A stretch of 9,064 nucleotides of DNA from Anaerolineae bacterium. GTDB lineage: Bacteria > Chloroflexota > Anaerolineae > DUEN01. The stretch is taken from the NCBI GenBank assembly GCA_021159845.1, contig JAGHDS010000460.1, positions 1 through 9,064 of the forward strand, read 5' to 3'. The notes beneath the pieces were generated by a model. That model searched no databases and was not told the DNA's origin. It saw nothing but the letters and a program-made list of their open reading frames with translations. Position 1 is the first letter of the stretch, and each line of letters starts with the position of its first letter. Made by a program: the position numbers and the translations under genes. Of this stretch, positions 1 through 7,583 are shown piece after piece.

Positions 1-1234
1 CACTATCAAAGAATTCCTCAGCCGGGCGTCCCTCACGAGCTTCTGCACCGACATGGTTCTCGGTAACGGTAAACACGGCACGAATGCGACGCGACTCCCG
101 GATATACGGATACTTGGCCAGGCCATCACCCGTGCCTACCATATCCGGACGAAGGTACAAGCCCGGGTACCCAACGCCGCCATCCGGCCGCGGCGCCTCT
201 GTCTGGAGCCAATACAGCAAACTGAGGGAAAGCTGCCTCGCCTCCTCCAAATAGCGTTGAACCTCCTCCTCTGGTTGGTCAATGATGTTGCCTTCCCAAT
301 AGTCATTCTGCGGCCAGTTGACCAACGTGACCTCGTGAGGCATGAATTCATCAGGATAATGCCTCCGGGTCACGATACGTCGATAAAGCCAGAGCGAGGC
401 TCTAGGATTATCCGACTCCTCCGGAAAGAGCACGCGCCGCCGCGGTTCCAGGGTGATGGGATTCGGATGAATCCAGTCAAGCAGCCTGCCGGTCCAGGCC
501 GGCCTTAGCTGCGGCACGTAATCCCGCCACCGCTCGTACTGCGCAGGTCTATCGATAACATGATGCCCGTCAGGATCATAGGCCATCGGGAAACACCAGG
601 TGATCGACTGTACGTTGTCTGGCTGAGACGGACCACTCACCGCGTGAGGCTCCCCCGTCTCCGACTGCGATTCCGCTCCCGTGACATATTCCACACCGGC
701 CAGCGGCAGCAGATCGCCCAGCTCAGTAGCGTCAAGAACATAGGCGGCGGTTATGGTCTCTGTATCCCCTGTTCGCAAGTTTCTCAGCGTAACCGAGCGC
801 ACGCGGTCGCCCTGGGTATCAACAGCAACGGGCTTGCGTTCCAGAAGCACCTCTAACCGCCCAGCGGCACGCTCGTAGGCCAACATCTGCTCCAGGACGG
901 CCAGAGCTACCCGCGGTTCATGGCAGATCCGGGAAACAGTACCCAGGCCGGGGTTCAGATACGGGTCAGAGCGGGCACTCGGGAGCAATGGATAGTGGTC
1001 GCGGTAGAACTGGCGCACACCATCGCGGAATCGACGATACCGCCGGGTGCAGCCGAACTGCTCGACCCAGGGATGTTCATCAGGGGGGACAGCCTGGGCA
1101 GTGAGCTGCCCGCCGATCCAGTCCGTCTCCTCGGTCAGGATCACGCGGTACCCCAACGCCGTCGCTCCCAACGCCGCAGCGCAGCCTCCCACGCCTCCTC
1201 CCACAATCAGGATATCCGTGCATCGTTCGGACAT
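1..1234 (-). CDS. FAD-dependent oxidoreductase, FAD_oxidored type, third in operon (partial, 3' end outside window)
   Basis: The frame is open from the ATG at 1234 down to base 1 (411 codons, no stop), so the C-terminus is missing. The N-terminus carries a Rossmann dinucleotide-binding fold: DILIVGGGVGGCAA (residues 7-20) is the GxGxxG loop, followed by an acidic strand end (TEE, 34-36) and WIGGQ (39-43), as in FAD_oxidored (PF12831) proteins. A second FAD-contact region is VLDATELGDLLPLAG (166-180), and YIRESRRI (377-384) matches the RESR motif of its two upstream neighbours. No signal peptide, so probably cytoplasmic. The start is fixed by AAGGAG nine bases upstream (plus-strand 1244-1249). 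Members of this branch are usually about 500-600 residues by my recollection, so perhaps a quarter is missing. It is clearly divergent from the other two copies (different region after the FAD motif, rich in Trp/Tyr/Arg). Substrate and electron acceptor are not evident. Family confidence is high; reaction unknown. Confidence 0.88.
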   Translation of the reverse strand, partial: MSERCTDILIVGGGVGGCAAALGATALGYRVILTEETDWIGGQLTAQAVPPDEHPWVEQFGCTRRYRRFRDGVRQFYRDHYPLLPSARSDPYLNPGLGTVSRICHEPRVALAVLEQMLAYERAAGRLEVLLERKPVAVDTQGDRVRSVTLRNLRTGDTETITAAYVLDATELGDLLPLAGVEYVTGAESQSETGEPHAVSGPSQPDNVQSITWCFPMAYDPDGHHVIDRPAQYERWRDYVPQLRPAWTGRLLDWIHPNPITLEPRRRVLFPEESDNPRASLWLYRRIVTRRHYPDEFMPHEVTLVNWPQNDYWEGNIIDQPEEEVQRYLEEARQLSLSLLYWLQTEAPRPDGGVGYPGLYLRPDMVGTGDGLAKYPYIRESRRIRAVFTVTENHVGAEAREGRPAEEFFDS

Positions 1235-1412
1235 AATACGCTGCTCCTTAGCATAAATGAGGGCAATTCCGGGGAACCCACATCGCATATGAATCAACTA
1301 GAAGGGGATAGATCCTCCGGAAGGGCATGGAAGGACATCCCAAAGAACCTAATCACTGTGCTCCGATGAGCGCGAGAATGCCCCGTCCACACCTCAGCGG
1401 GGAACAATCCTA
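1235..1412. other. 178-bp spacer between second and third oxidoreductase genes
   Basis: This is the longest gap inside the operon. The only gene signal is the AAGGAG ribosome-binding site of the downstream gene. A five-base-pair stem (CCCCG/CGGGG, 1381-1385 with 1398-1402, 12-nt loop) lies just after the stop of the upstream gene, but no T-run follows on the minus strand, so it is not a standard intrinsic terminator. I found no convincing -35/-10 pair on the minus strand. The gap may hold an mRNA-processing site, a weak terminator or an internal promoter too diverged to recognise. Confidence 0.5.
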
Positions 1413-2789
1413 TCAAGGAATATACGCCCCCTGGCCTCGCAGAGTCTGCCGCAGTAACCCGGCATCCAGTGCCAAGGGAGGCGCTTCCTCCTCCTGGCAA
1501 AGTGCAGCCGCCGCGCCAGCCGCGTGCCCCGTGACAAAACAGCAGGGCATCACCCGGGTGGAACCCTGAACCAACCGATCGGTGGAAATGCACCTACCAG
1601 CCACAAGCAGGTTCTGCGAGCCTTTGGGGATCAGAGAACGATAAGGGATTCCGTAGGACTCTCCGGGAGGCAGCCGATACCTTTTCTCATACATGCTCGC
1701 GTAGGCCTCATAGGCCTCCGGATCCGGCGACATGATGTGGATGTCGATCGGATTGTTATAACGGCCAATTTCATCCGGGAAAGAACGTCGCGCCAGGAAA
1801 TCGTCGATAGAGAGGATGTATTCGCCCACAATCCGCCGGCTCTCCCGGATGCCCAGCACCGGCGCCGTGCTCATATGAACTACCTTTTCGAACCCCGGGA
1901 CGTACTTCCGGTAGAAGGCAACAAATTCTTGTGCGAGTTGCCGGCCACGAATCATGCCGCGAGTCAGATCCTCGCTACTAAGGCCTACTACACCGAAAAC
2001 GTGTCCGGCGTTCAGAAACCCATAGTTCTCCCCCATCAGGATAACTCCTGGAACGTGCTTATCCCACACGGTAAAAGCACCCTCTTCAAGGGCCCGTTCC
2101 AGAGTCTCCTCCCAGGCACCACTCTCACGGAAGGCGAGATATGCGTCCGCGTCAATGTTGATCAGGTGCGAGCACAGCGTGGGGGGCATCGTTCGCCCCT
2201 GCTCATCCCCTACCTCGTAGGGGAATCCTGCCAGCGCGGTAAGATGGGCATCGCCCGTACAATCCACGAAATAGCGTCCTCTAACAGCGGACAAGCCCTC
2301 GCGACCGTGTAAGATCAGCCCATCAATCCGTCGCCCATCCATGAGCACATCGATCATCGTGGTGAAAAAGCGCAGCTCCACGCCAGCCTCTTGCACCATC
2401 TCATCTAACAAAACTTTCATCCCCTCATTTTGAAAGGGGATCCACTTCATATAGCCGGTCTTCCAGGTCTCCGGAGTAACGTGGGGGGCGAGAATACCAC
2501 GCTCATACGCTCGCTGCACGACTTCCAGCCCGATTCCACCGATCAATGTTCGCACACCGTCAGAGAAAGGGTTAAACGCGTTGACCAGGCCATTAGTGCC
2601 CGTTCCCCCCAATGAGCCGAATTGCTCGACCAACAAGGTCTTCCGACCCATGCGGGCTGCCGCGATGCTGGCGGCCACGCCAGAGACGCCACCGCCCACT
2701 ACGATCACATCATAGCCGCCAGATAAAGGCATAGACACCTGATAGTCAATGGTCGGGTAGGCTTTCTGTTCCCCTTCATCCGTGCTCAT
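1413..2789 (-). CDS. FAD-dependent oxidoreductase, FAD_oxidored type, second in operon
   Basis: A 458-residue predicted cytoplasmic flavoprotein. YDVIVVGGGVSGVAAS (26-41) is the GxGxxG FAD-binding loop, with the ribose-binding acid at LLVEQFG (52-58) and then SLGGTGTNGLV (59-69). VDCTGDAHLTALAG (175-188) is the second conserved flavin motif, LGIRESRRIVGEY (312-324) the family RESR segment, and GIPYRSLIP (380-388), LLVAGRCIS (394-402) and VTGHAAGAAAAL (419-430) form the C-terminal FAD-closing region. The architecture is complete for FAD_oxidored (PF12831). An in-frame ATG at 2876 would extend the protein by 29 residues and overlap the upstream gene. The ATG at 2789 is preferred because GGGAG lies five bases upstream and the Rossmann fold begins soon after. 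Gap to the upstream oxidoreductase is 67 bp. It shares the overall plan of the 462-residue neighbour but lacks its cysteine-rich insertion. The family is assigned to oxidations of sugars or other small molecules only loosely; the reaction here is unknown. Confidence 0.92.
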   Translation of the reverse strand: MSTDEGEQKAYPTIDYQVSMPLSGGYDVIVVGGGVSGVAASIAAARMGRKTLLVEQFGSLGGTGTNGLVNAFNPFSDGVRTLIGGIGLEVVQRAYERGILAPHVTPETWKTGYMKWIPFQNEGMKVLLDEMVQEAGVELRFFTTMIDVLMDGRRIDGLILHGREGLSAVRGRYFVDCTGDAHLTALAGFPYEVGDEQGRTMPPTLCSHLINIDADAYLAFRESGAWEETLERALEEGAFTVWDKHVPGVILMGENYGFLNAGHVFGVVGLSSEDLTRGMIRGRQLAQEFVAFYRKYVPGFEKVVHMSTAPVLGIRESRRIVGEYILSIDDFLARRSFPDEIGRYNNPIDIHIMSPDPEAYEAYASMYEKRYRLPPGESYGIPYRSLIPKGSQNLLVAGRCISTDRLVQGSTRVMPCCFVTGHAAGAAAALCQEEEAPPLALDAGLLRQTLRGQGAYIP

Positions 2790-2856
2790 CGGAGCTCCCT
2801 TCCCTGCCTGGCAACCTGCCGACAGGATAGATGTGCTATCATCCATGCTCGAGTAT

Positions 2857-4245
2857 TCACACGAGGGCCCCATCACCGCGCAATGTTCGTCTCAACTCCG
2901 CCACATCCACAGCCCGCGGTTGGATACCCTGACGTACGGCCAGGGATGCCGCCGTTCCCGCCGCCTGGCCGATGGCCATACATGTCCCCATCACACGCGC
3001 CCCCGCCATCCCCTCATGCGTCGCTGAGATACACCGGCCAGAGACCAACACCCCTTCTATCTTCTGCGGTACCAGGCAGCGATACGGAATGTCATACCAA
3101 TCATCCTCGGGCGGATAAAGGTCCTCTCGGTGGAACATGGATTTATCATGTTCCGCGGCCCAGAAGGGACACTTCTCCCGTCGCGGACACTCGATGGTGC
3201 ACAGATGTACCGGATATGTGAGCCCAAACGGACAGTGGATATCGATCCACCAGGACCCTCGAGCGACGGCATCCTCGAATTTCCGGCCGTGGCGCACATC
3301 ATCGCCGGTAAGAGTGTAGTCGCCAACGATCTGACGGCTTTCTCGCACCCCAACTTGCGGAGATGTGGAGTGAATATAGGCCCTCTCGAATCCAGGCACG
3401 TTCTCCTGCAGGAATCGCAACAGCCTCCATACCTCGCGCCGGACTTCCATTTCGGCCCGTGTTAAATCGCGGGCACTTAGTGGATTACCCGCCCAGCGCG
3501 TCATATTGGGCGAGAAAAAGCCATGCCGTATGGTATTGACATTCGCGAAATTCGGGTTGTAGAATCGCAGCTCACCTTCCTCCATAGCCCGGCGCACCTT
3601 CTCCACCGCCTCTGCCCGCCGCTGCTCACTCAGGTCAGAAACGCCTCCCAGGTGGAAAAAGGACCCCATCGATTGCACGCGGCCGTCAAAATCCCGCCCC
3701 TGCCTCATCGGCGCACTGGCCCGGAAGGCGACATCAGCATCACCCGTTGCATCGATAATGACCTTCCCCAAGACGGCCTGTCGCCCCCCCTTGTTCTCGA
3801 TGATGAGTCCCTTAACCCGACCACCCTCCACAATGACATCCGTGACCAATGTATGTAACAAGAGTTGTACGTTCGCTTCCCGAACCATTTCGTCGGCTAC
3901 ATACTTGAAGGCCTCCGCGTCGAATCGGATGCCCCACTCCTGACATGCCTCCTCCCACGTGGGAGCACCTCCCAAGGTGTGCATCCGCTCAGTGAATTCC
4001 TTCAATAATCCCTCAACGATTGGCCGCGTGCCCCGAGAGGTAGTATGTCCCAGAATGGGAGCCACCAACCCCGCGGTAGCCAATCCCCCCAGGAAGCCAT
4101 AGCGCTCGATCAATATCACACTGGCGCCATGTCGTGCAGCAGCAATAGCCGCTGGCAGTCCCCCCGGCCCACCGCCGGCCACGACCACATCCGCTTCGGC
4201 TACAATGGGTATCTCGCGTGCAGGCTCCGTAATCATCCGTGCCAT
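2857..4245 (-). CDS. FAD-dependent oxidoreductase with four-cysteine insertion, first in operon
   Basis: A 462-residue FAD_oxidored (PF12831) protein without signal peptide. ADVVVAGGGPGGLPAAIAAA (18-37) is the GxGxxG loop, LIERYGFLGGLAT (45-57) holds the ribose-binding Glu and the FLGG turn, and VIIDATGDADVAF (162-174) is the second flavin motif. VGVRESRQIVGDY (298-310), DIPYRCLVP (385-393), VLVSGRCIS (399-407) and IGQAAGTAASLA (425-436) complete the C-terminal half. Between the RESR segment and DIPYR the protein carries a stretch with Cys338, Cys349, Cys353 and Cys359 (spacing C-x10-C-x3-C-x5-C), which the 458-residue neighbour does not have. It could bind a metal or Fe-S cluster, but that is inference. 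The start at 4245 has a near-ideal GGAGG seven bases upstream. An upstream in-frame start at 4446 would overlap the permease gene heavily, and its extension has no family similarity that I can see. It lies 29 bp behind the permease gene, so is surely co-transcribed with the importer. Confidence 0.93.
   Translation of the reverse strand: MARMITEPAREIPIVAEADVVVAGGGPGGLPAAIAAARHGASVILIERYGFLGGLATAGLVAPILGHTTSRGTRPIVEGLLKEFTERMHTLGGAPTWEEACQEWGIRFDAEAFKYVADEMVREANVQLLLHTLVTDVIVEGGRVKGLIIENKGGRQAVLGKVIIDATGDADVAFRASAPMRQGRDFDGRVQSMGSFFHLGGVSDLSEQRRAEAVEKVRRAMEEGELRFYNPNFANVNTIRHGFFSPNMTRWAGNPLSARDLTRAEMEVRREVWRLLRFLQENVPGFERAYIHSTSPQVGVRESRQIVGDYTLTGDDVRHGRKFEDAVARGSWWIDIHCPFGLTYPVHLCTIECPRREKCPFWAAEHDKSMFHREDLYPPEDDWYDIPYRCLVPQKIEGVLVSGRCISATHEGMAGARVMGTCMAIGQAAGTAASLAVRQGIQPRAVDVAELRRTLRGDGALV
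3169..3234 (-). other. Four-cysteine cluster inside the 462-aa oxidoreductase
   Basis: Codes for residues 338-359, with cysteines at 338, 349, 353 and 359; two are followed by proline (ECP, KCP). The segment also holds His348 and basic residues (PRREK). Spacing and Cys-Pro steps resemble metal-binding or Fe-S loops in general, without matching a named motif that I can cite. Confidence 0.6.
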
Positions 4246-4274
4246 TAGATAACCTCCCTTTTGTGCTCTTGCCT

Positions 4275-5129
4275 TCATCCCCTGATACCTGACATCACCA
4301 CACCACGCACGAATTCGCGCTGGCCGATGGCGAAAACGATTAACACCGGGATGATCATCAGCACAGACATGGCCATGAGGTAATGTGTGCTTGTCTGCTG
4401 GCCCTCGAAACTCCGAAAGGCATTCAACCCCAGCGCCAGTGTCCACAGTTTCTGGTTACTCCCCAGATAGACCAACGGGGACAGAAAGTCATTCCATGCA
4501 TACTGGAAAGAGAATATCGCTATCGCCGCTAAGACCGGTTTGGAGATCGGCATGACGACGCGCCACCAGATGCAAAACTCAGAGCAACCGTCAATCCGGG
4601 CAGCATCCGACAGCTCCATCGGTACGCTTCGAAAGAACTGCCGCAGCAGGAAGATGTAAAAAGGGTTGTGACCCAAAAGCCGAGGTACCACGAGCGGCAG
4701 GAACGTCCCCGTCCATCCAAGCCGATCGAAGATCACGAAAAGGGGGATGAGTTGCACAACTCCCGGCAGCATCATGGTGCTCAGCAGGATCATAAACAAG
4801 AGCTCACGACCCCGGAATGAGACCCTGGCAAATCCGTACCCGATGAACGAACACACAACCACGCCGCCGAACATCGACGCGGCGACGACCACCATCGTGT
4901 TGCGAAGGTAACGTAAGACAGGGGCGACATGGAACAAATCAATGTAATTCCACCATGCGATGGGATGAGGAATGAGATCGATCCGCAAGGTGGTTACCTG
5001 ATCTATCGTCTTTAACGAGGTCGATAGCGTCCATAGCAAGGGGAAAAGCATCACGACAGCCCCAGCCGTCACGATTGGGTAGATCGCTCCCCGTCGAATG
5101 AGCCTTTCCTGACTGCTTTCAACACTCAT
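4275..5129 (-). CDS. Carbohydrate ABC transporter permease, CUT1 family, MalG type
   Basis: Inner-membrane subunit of a binding-protein-dependent sugar importer (BPD_transp_1). The 284-residue protein has six likely membrane segments at about 15-37, 77-100, 109-132, 142-163, 196-215 and 250-270. The cytoplasmic EAA loop that docks on the ATPase is visible as SDAARIDG (174-181) through RVVMPISKP (190-198), in the expected place between segments 4 and 5. The end, REFVRGVVMSGIRG, resembles the usual G-(L/I/V)-x-x-G-A-V-K-G tail of MalG-like permeases. An upstream in-frame GTG at 5153 is possible, but ATG 5129 has GGAG six bases upstream and gives a normal N-terminus. The gene lies 36 bp after the partner permease and 29 bp before the first oxidoreductase. 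The family takes up oligosaccharides, glycerol phosphate and similar compounds; the substrate is not deducible here. Confidence 0.95.
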   Translation of the reverse strand: MSVESSQERLIRRGAIYPIVTAGAVVMLFPLLWTLSTSLKTIDQVTTLRIDLIPHPIAWWNYIDLFHVAPVLRYLRNTMVVVAASMFGGVVVCSFIGYGFARVSFRGRELLFMILLSTMMLPGVVQLIPLFVIFDRLGWTGTFLPLVVPRLLGHNPFYIFLLRQFFRSVPMELSDAARIDGCSEFCIWWRVVMPISKPVLAAIAIFSFQYAWNDFLSPLVYLGSNQKLWTLALGLNAFRSFEGQQTSTHYLMAMSVLMIIPVLIVFAIGQREFVRGVVMSGIRG

Positions 5130-5165
5130 GTCAAGCTCCGCTCGTATATGCACATGGTGAAGGGA

Positions 5166-6119
5166 TCACGAGCCTCCGTAGTAAACCCAGCGCTCCGATG
5201 TCCTCATCATTAAGAGGGTGAAGATGAGGATGATGAAGAACAAGACGACGGCCATAGCGGACGCGTACCCCATGCGGAAATAGCGGAAAGCATTATTGTA
5301 CAGATGTAACATGTAGAAGAGCGTCGCGTTCAAGGGGCCACCATTCGTCATGATGAAAGCCGCCGTGAAGACCTGGAAGCCACCAATGATCCCCATGATC
5401 AAGTTGAAAAGAATCGTGGGGGTCATGAGCGGGATGGTCACGTATCGCATCTTATGCCAATGCCCCGCGCCATCGATCTCGGCCGCCTCGTAAAGCTCAC
5501 CGGGAATGCCCTGCAGGCCGGCCAGGAAGATCACCATCTGGGCGCCAAATCCCCACAAGCTCATGATGATCAGCGCTGGCTTCGCCCATTCCGGTCTGGT
5601 CAGCCATCGGATGGACCCAATACCGACCAGGCGAAGCACCTGGTTCAGGATCCCGTATCGTGTATGGAAGATCCAAAGCCAGATCATCGAGGCGGCAACG
5701 GCAGGCACGACCGCCGGGATGTAATAGATCGTCCGATACGCGGTCCGACCACGTATATCAGTGTTCAGGAGCAAGGCAATGGCAAAGGCGAAAATGATGC
5801 CCAGGGGTACGCTGAAGCCCATGTAGTAAATGGTGTTCTTCAAGCTGAGCCCGTAGAGGTGATCCTCCGTAAACATCTCCGTGTAGTTCGCGAGCCCAAC
5901 CCAGTTAGGCCATTTCACCCCCACGGAATAGTCAGTGAAGCTCAAGTATAGGTTGAGCACGAAGGGGATCAAGTCAAACCACAGGAAGGAGACAAGCCAA
6001 GGCAGGATGAACACATATCCAATCCAACCCCGGTGACGCGCCTTGAACTGAGAGAGCCGGGCCAGGGGCCCAGCCCGGCTCTCAACTGCATCCGCTTTCC
6101 TCAATGCACGCCGGCTCAT
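5166..6119 (-). CDS. Carbohydrate ABC transporter permease, CUT1 family, MalF/UgpA type
   Basis: Partner permease of 317 residues, forming a heterodimer with the next gene's product. Likely membrane segments are at about 33-58, 96-120, 130-152, 183-203, 235-260 and 285-305. ELYEAAEIDGAGHWHKMRYV (208-227), continuing to IP (229-230), is a textbook EAA motif for contact with the ATPase, and NGGPLNAT (259-266) is typical of MalF/UgpA-like permeases. The N-terminal tail (1-30) is basic and probably cytoplasmic. The start codon overlaps the stop of the binding-protein gene by one base (TAATG on the minus strand), which suggests translational coupling; GGAG lies nine bases upstream, inside the binding-protein gene. 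No ATPase gene lies in the window, so the pair must use an MsmX/UgpC-like ATPase from another locus, as is common for CUT1 systems. Confidence 0.95.
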   Translation of the reverse strand: MSRRALRKADAVESRAGPLARLSQFKARHRGWIGYVFILPWLVSFLWFDLIPFVLNLYLSFTDYSVGVKWPNWVGLANYTEMFTEDHLYGLSLKNTIYYMGFSVPLGIIFAFAIALLLNTDIRGRTAYRTIYYIPAVVPAVAASMIWLWIFHTRYGILNQVLRLVGIGSIRWLTRPEWAKPALIIMSLWGFGAQMVIFLAGLQGIPGELYEAAEIDGAGHWHKMRYVTIPLMTPTILFNLIMGIIGGFQVFTAAFIMTNGGPLNATLFYMLHLYNNAFRYFRMGYASAMAVVLFFIILIFTLLMMRTSERWVYYGGS

Positions 6120-7519
6120 TACGATCCGCTCCAGAACTTATCTAGAACCGCCTGGCCTTTCTCGGCCGCCCAATCGAGAGCCTCCTTGGGGTCCTTCTTC
6201 CCGTAGAAGGCCTCTTGGATAGCCTGGTTCAAGATATCGTCGATCTGGCTTTGAACGGGCGTAATGGGGACACTCACGTCGCTTTCCAATGACTTGAGGA
6301 CAACATCCCAGTAAGGATTAGCCTTGTAGTACTCGGGGTTCTCATTGCACTTCTTCACTGGCGACGGGCGTCCTTGCTTGAAGAGGAAATAGCAACCGCC
6401 GCGCGGATCAGTACCCAAGAACTCGACCCACTTATACGCGGCGTCCTGAACCTCCTTCGGCAGATTCTTGGGGATAACGTATCCCCAGGCCCACTGCAGT
6501 CCCGAAACGCCATGATGCGCCGCCTTCGGATTGTTCCCATTGTAGGGTCGCAGAGCAGCTCCCCAGGAGTTGGTATCCTTCCACAGCTCTGGATCCCAAG
6601 TCTTCAGGTGACCAAAGGCCCAGACACCGGTAAACCAGATGGCAACACGGTCGGTGTAGAAGGGGAAATCAGCACTGGTATCGCTGGTCCCCTCCCAGAA
6701 ATCATTGACATTCTCGATGCCACCATTGATCTCGTTGGTGAACTTCACCATCCATTCCAGCGTCTCTACACCTTCAGGGCTGTTAAAGGTCAACTTCCGG
6801 GCATCATCCGTGCAATACTTCCCGTTGTTCGTGTAAAGCCAGGCAGGGAAGTTCCCAACATCAGCACCTAACACCTGGATACCCGCCTCATCCAGGACCG
6901 TGACGGCCTTGGCGACCTGTTCCAGCTCCTGCCACGTTTCGGGTGGTTTCTCTGGATCGAAGCCGGCTTTGCTCAGCAACTTCTTGTTGTATAGATATTG
7001 GCCAGTGGCTCCACCGGCGGTGGGCAAGGGGAAAGCCCAGAGCTCGCCCTCCCACCGTTGGTTGTTGATCTCCCCTTCGTAGAATATCTCATCTACGTTG
7101 AGGCCACTTGCTTTGACGTACTCCGTGATGGGGATGATCAACCCCTCATGGGCGAATTTGTAGGTTTCCACGCGCGGGGTCATAATCACGGCGGGCGGGT
7201 TGCGGCTGGCGATGGCCGTGGCCGCACGCTCGGCACGATTATCCCAGGGCTGAACGGCATTGACGACCTCAATGTCGGGATGCTCTTCCTCGAACCTCGC
7301 GATGACCTCGTTCATGATGGCCTCGCGCTCCGCCCCCCACCAGTTCATGAACTTGACTGTGATCTTCTTCTCGGCCGGCGTCGGCGCTGTTTTGCCGGCA
7401 GGCTTTTCTGCCTCCTTGGCTGGCTGAGCCGCGGGGGGTGCGCAAGCGGCAAGCGCCGCTCCAGCAGCTACGCTGGCAGACACCCTCAGAAACTCTCGTC
7501 GATTCATTCTCTGAGACAT
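6119..7519 (-). CDS. Extracellular sugar-binding lipoprotein of ABC importer (family 1 solute-binding protein)
   Basis: A 466-residue solute receptor that delivers its ligand to the two downstream permeases. The N-terminus has a Tat-like motif NRREFLR (6-12), a short hydrophobic stretch and a lipobox LAAC with Cys26 as the likely lipidated residue, so it is predicted to be exported and anchored on the outer face of the membrane. A Pro/Ala/Lys-rich linker (27-50) is followed by the mature fold: ITVKFMNWWGAEREAIMNEV (53-72), FEEEHPDIEVV (76-86), LPTAGGATGQYLYNKKLL (165-182) and ETWQELEQVAKAV (194-206), typical of family 1 binding proteins (PF01547/PF13416). It is rich in Trp and Tyr (e.g. WYT-type aromatic patches, 226-229, 295-307, 343-347), as expected for stacking on sugar rings. 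The ATG at 7519 is preceded by AGGAGG at seven bases; an extension to 7621 would overlap the repressor gene and spoil the signal peptide. The ligand is unknown. Confidence 0.95.
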   Translation of the reverse strand: MSQRMNRREFLRVSASVAAGAALAACAPPAAQPAKEAEKPAGKTAPTPAEKKITVKFMNWWGAEREAIMNEVIARFEEEHPDIEVVNAVQPWDNRAERAATAIASRNPPAVIMTPRVETYKFAHEGLIIPITEYVKASGLNVDEIFYEGEINNQRWEGELWAFPLPTAGGATGQYLYNKKLLSKAGFDPEKPPETWQELEQVAKAVTVLDEAGIQVLGADVGNFPAWLYTNNGKYCTDDARKLTFNSPEGVETLEWMVKFTNEINGGIENVNDFWEGTSDTSADFPFYTDRVAIWFTGVWAFGHLKTWDPELWKDTNSWGAALRPYNGNNPKAAHHGVSGLQWAWGYVIPKNLPKEVQDAAYKWVEFLGTDPRGGCYFLFKQGRPSPVKKCNENPEYYKANPYWDVVLKSLESDVSVPITPVQSQIDDILNQAIQEAFYGKKDPKEALDWAAEKGQAVLDKFWSGS

Positions 7520-7536
7520 CGGCACTCCTCCTGTTT

Positions 7537-7550
7537 GCAGCACAAGCTGC
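7537..7550 (-). other. Small hairpin just upstream of the binding-protein RBS
   Basis: A perfect 5-bp stem (GCAGC/GCTGC) with a 4-nt loop lies in the 64-bp gap between the repressor and binding-protein genes, immediately before the AAACAGGAGG ribosome-binding region. It could help separate expression of the repressor from the more abundant binding protein by stabilising a processed mRNA end. The stem is short and may be chance. Confidence 0.25.
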
Positions 7551-7583
7551 CCGTATGGGCCAGGCAACACCTGGCGAGGCCAT

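Noticed and set aside
1381..1402. Possible intrinsic terminator after the second oxidoreductase
   Set aside because: Only a five-base-pair stem with a 12-nt loop and no T-run afterwards on the minus strand.
1524..2312. A 262-codon plus-strand open frame
   Set aside because: It is antisense to the well-supported FAD oxidoreductase, has no recognisable domain or RBS, and its open length follows from the GC-rich codon pattern of the real gene. The same applies to the other plus-strand frames between 53 and 8491.
2790..2876. 29-residue N-terminal extension of the second oxidoreductase
   Set aside because: It would overlap the upstream gene, lacks family similarity, and the internal ATG at 2789 has a proper RBS.
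4246..4446. 67-residue N-terminal extension of the first oxidoreductase
   Set aside because: It runs back through the 3' part of the permease gene, and the ATG at 4245 has a near-perfect GGAGG site.
7520..7583. TTGCCT - 17 bp - TGTGCT as a separate promoter for the binding-protein gene
   Set aside because: The -10 box matches consensus at only three positions; I could not call it a promoter on sequence alone.
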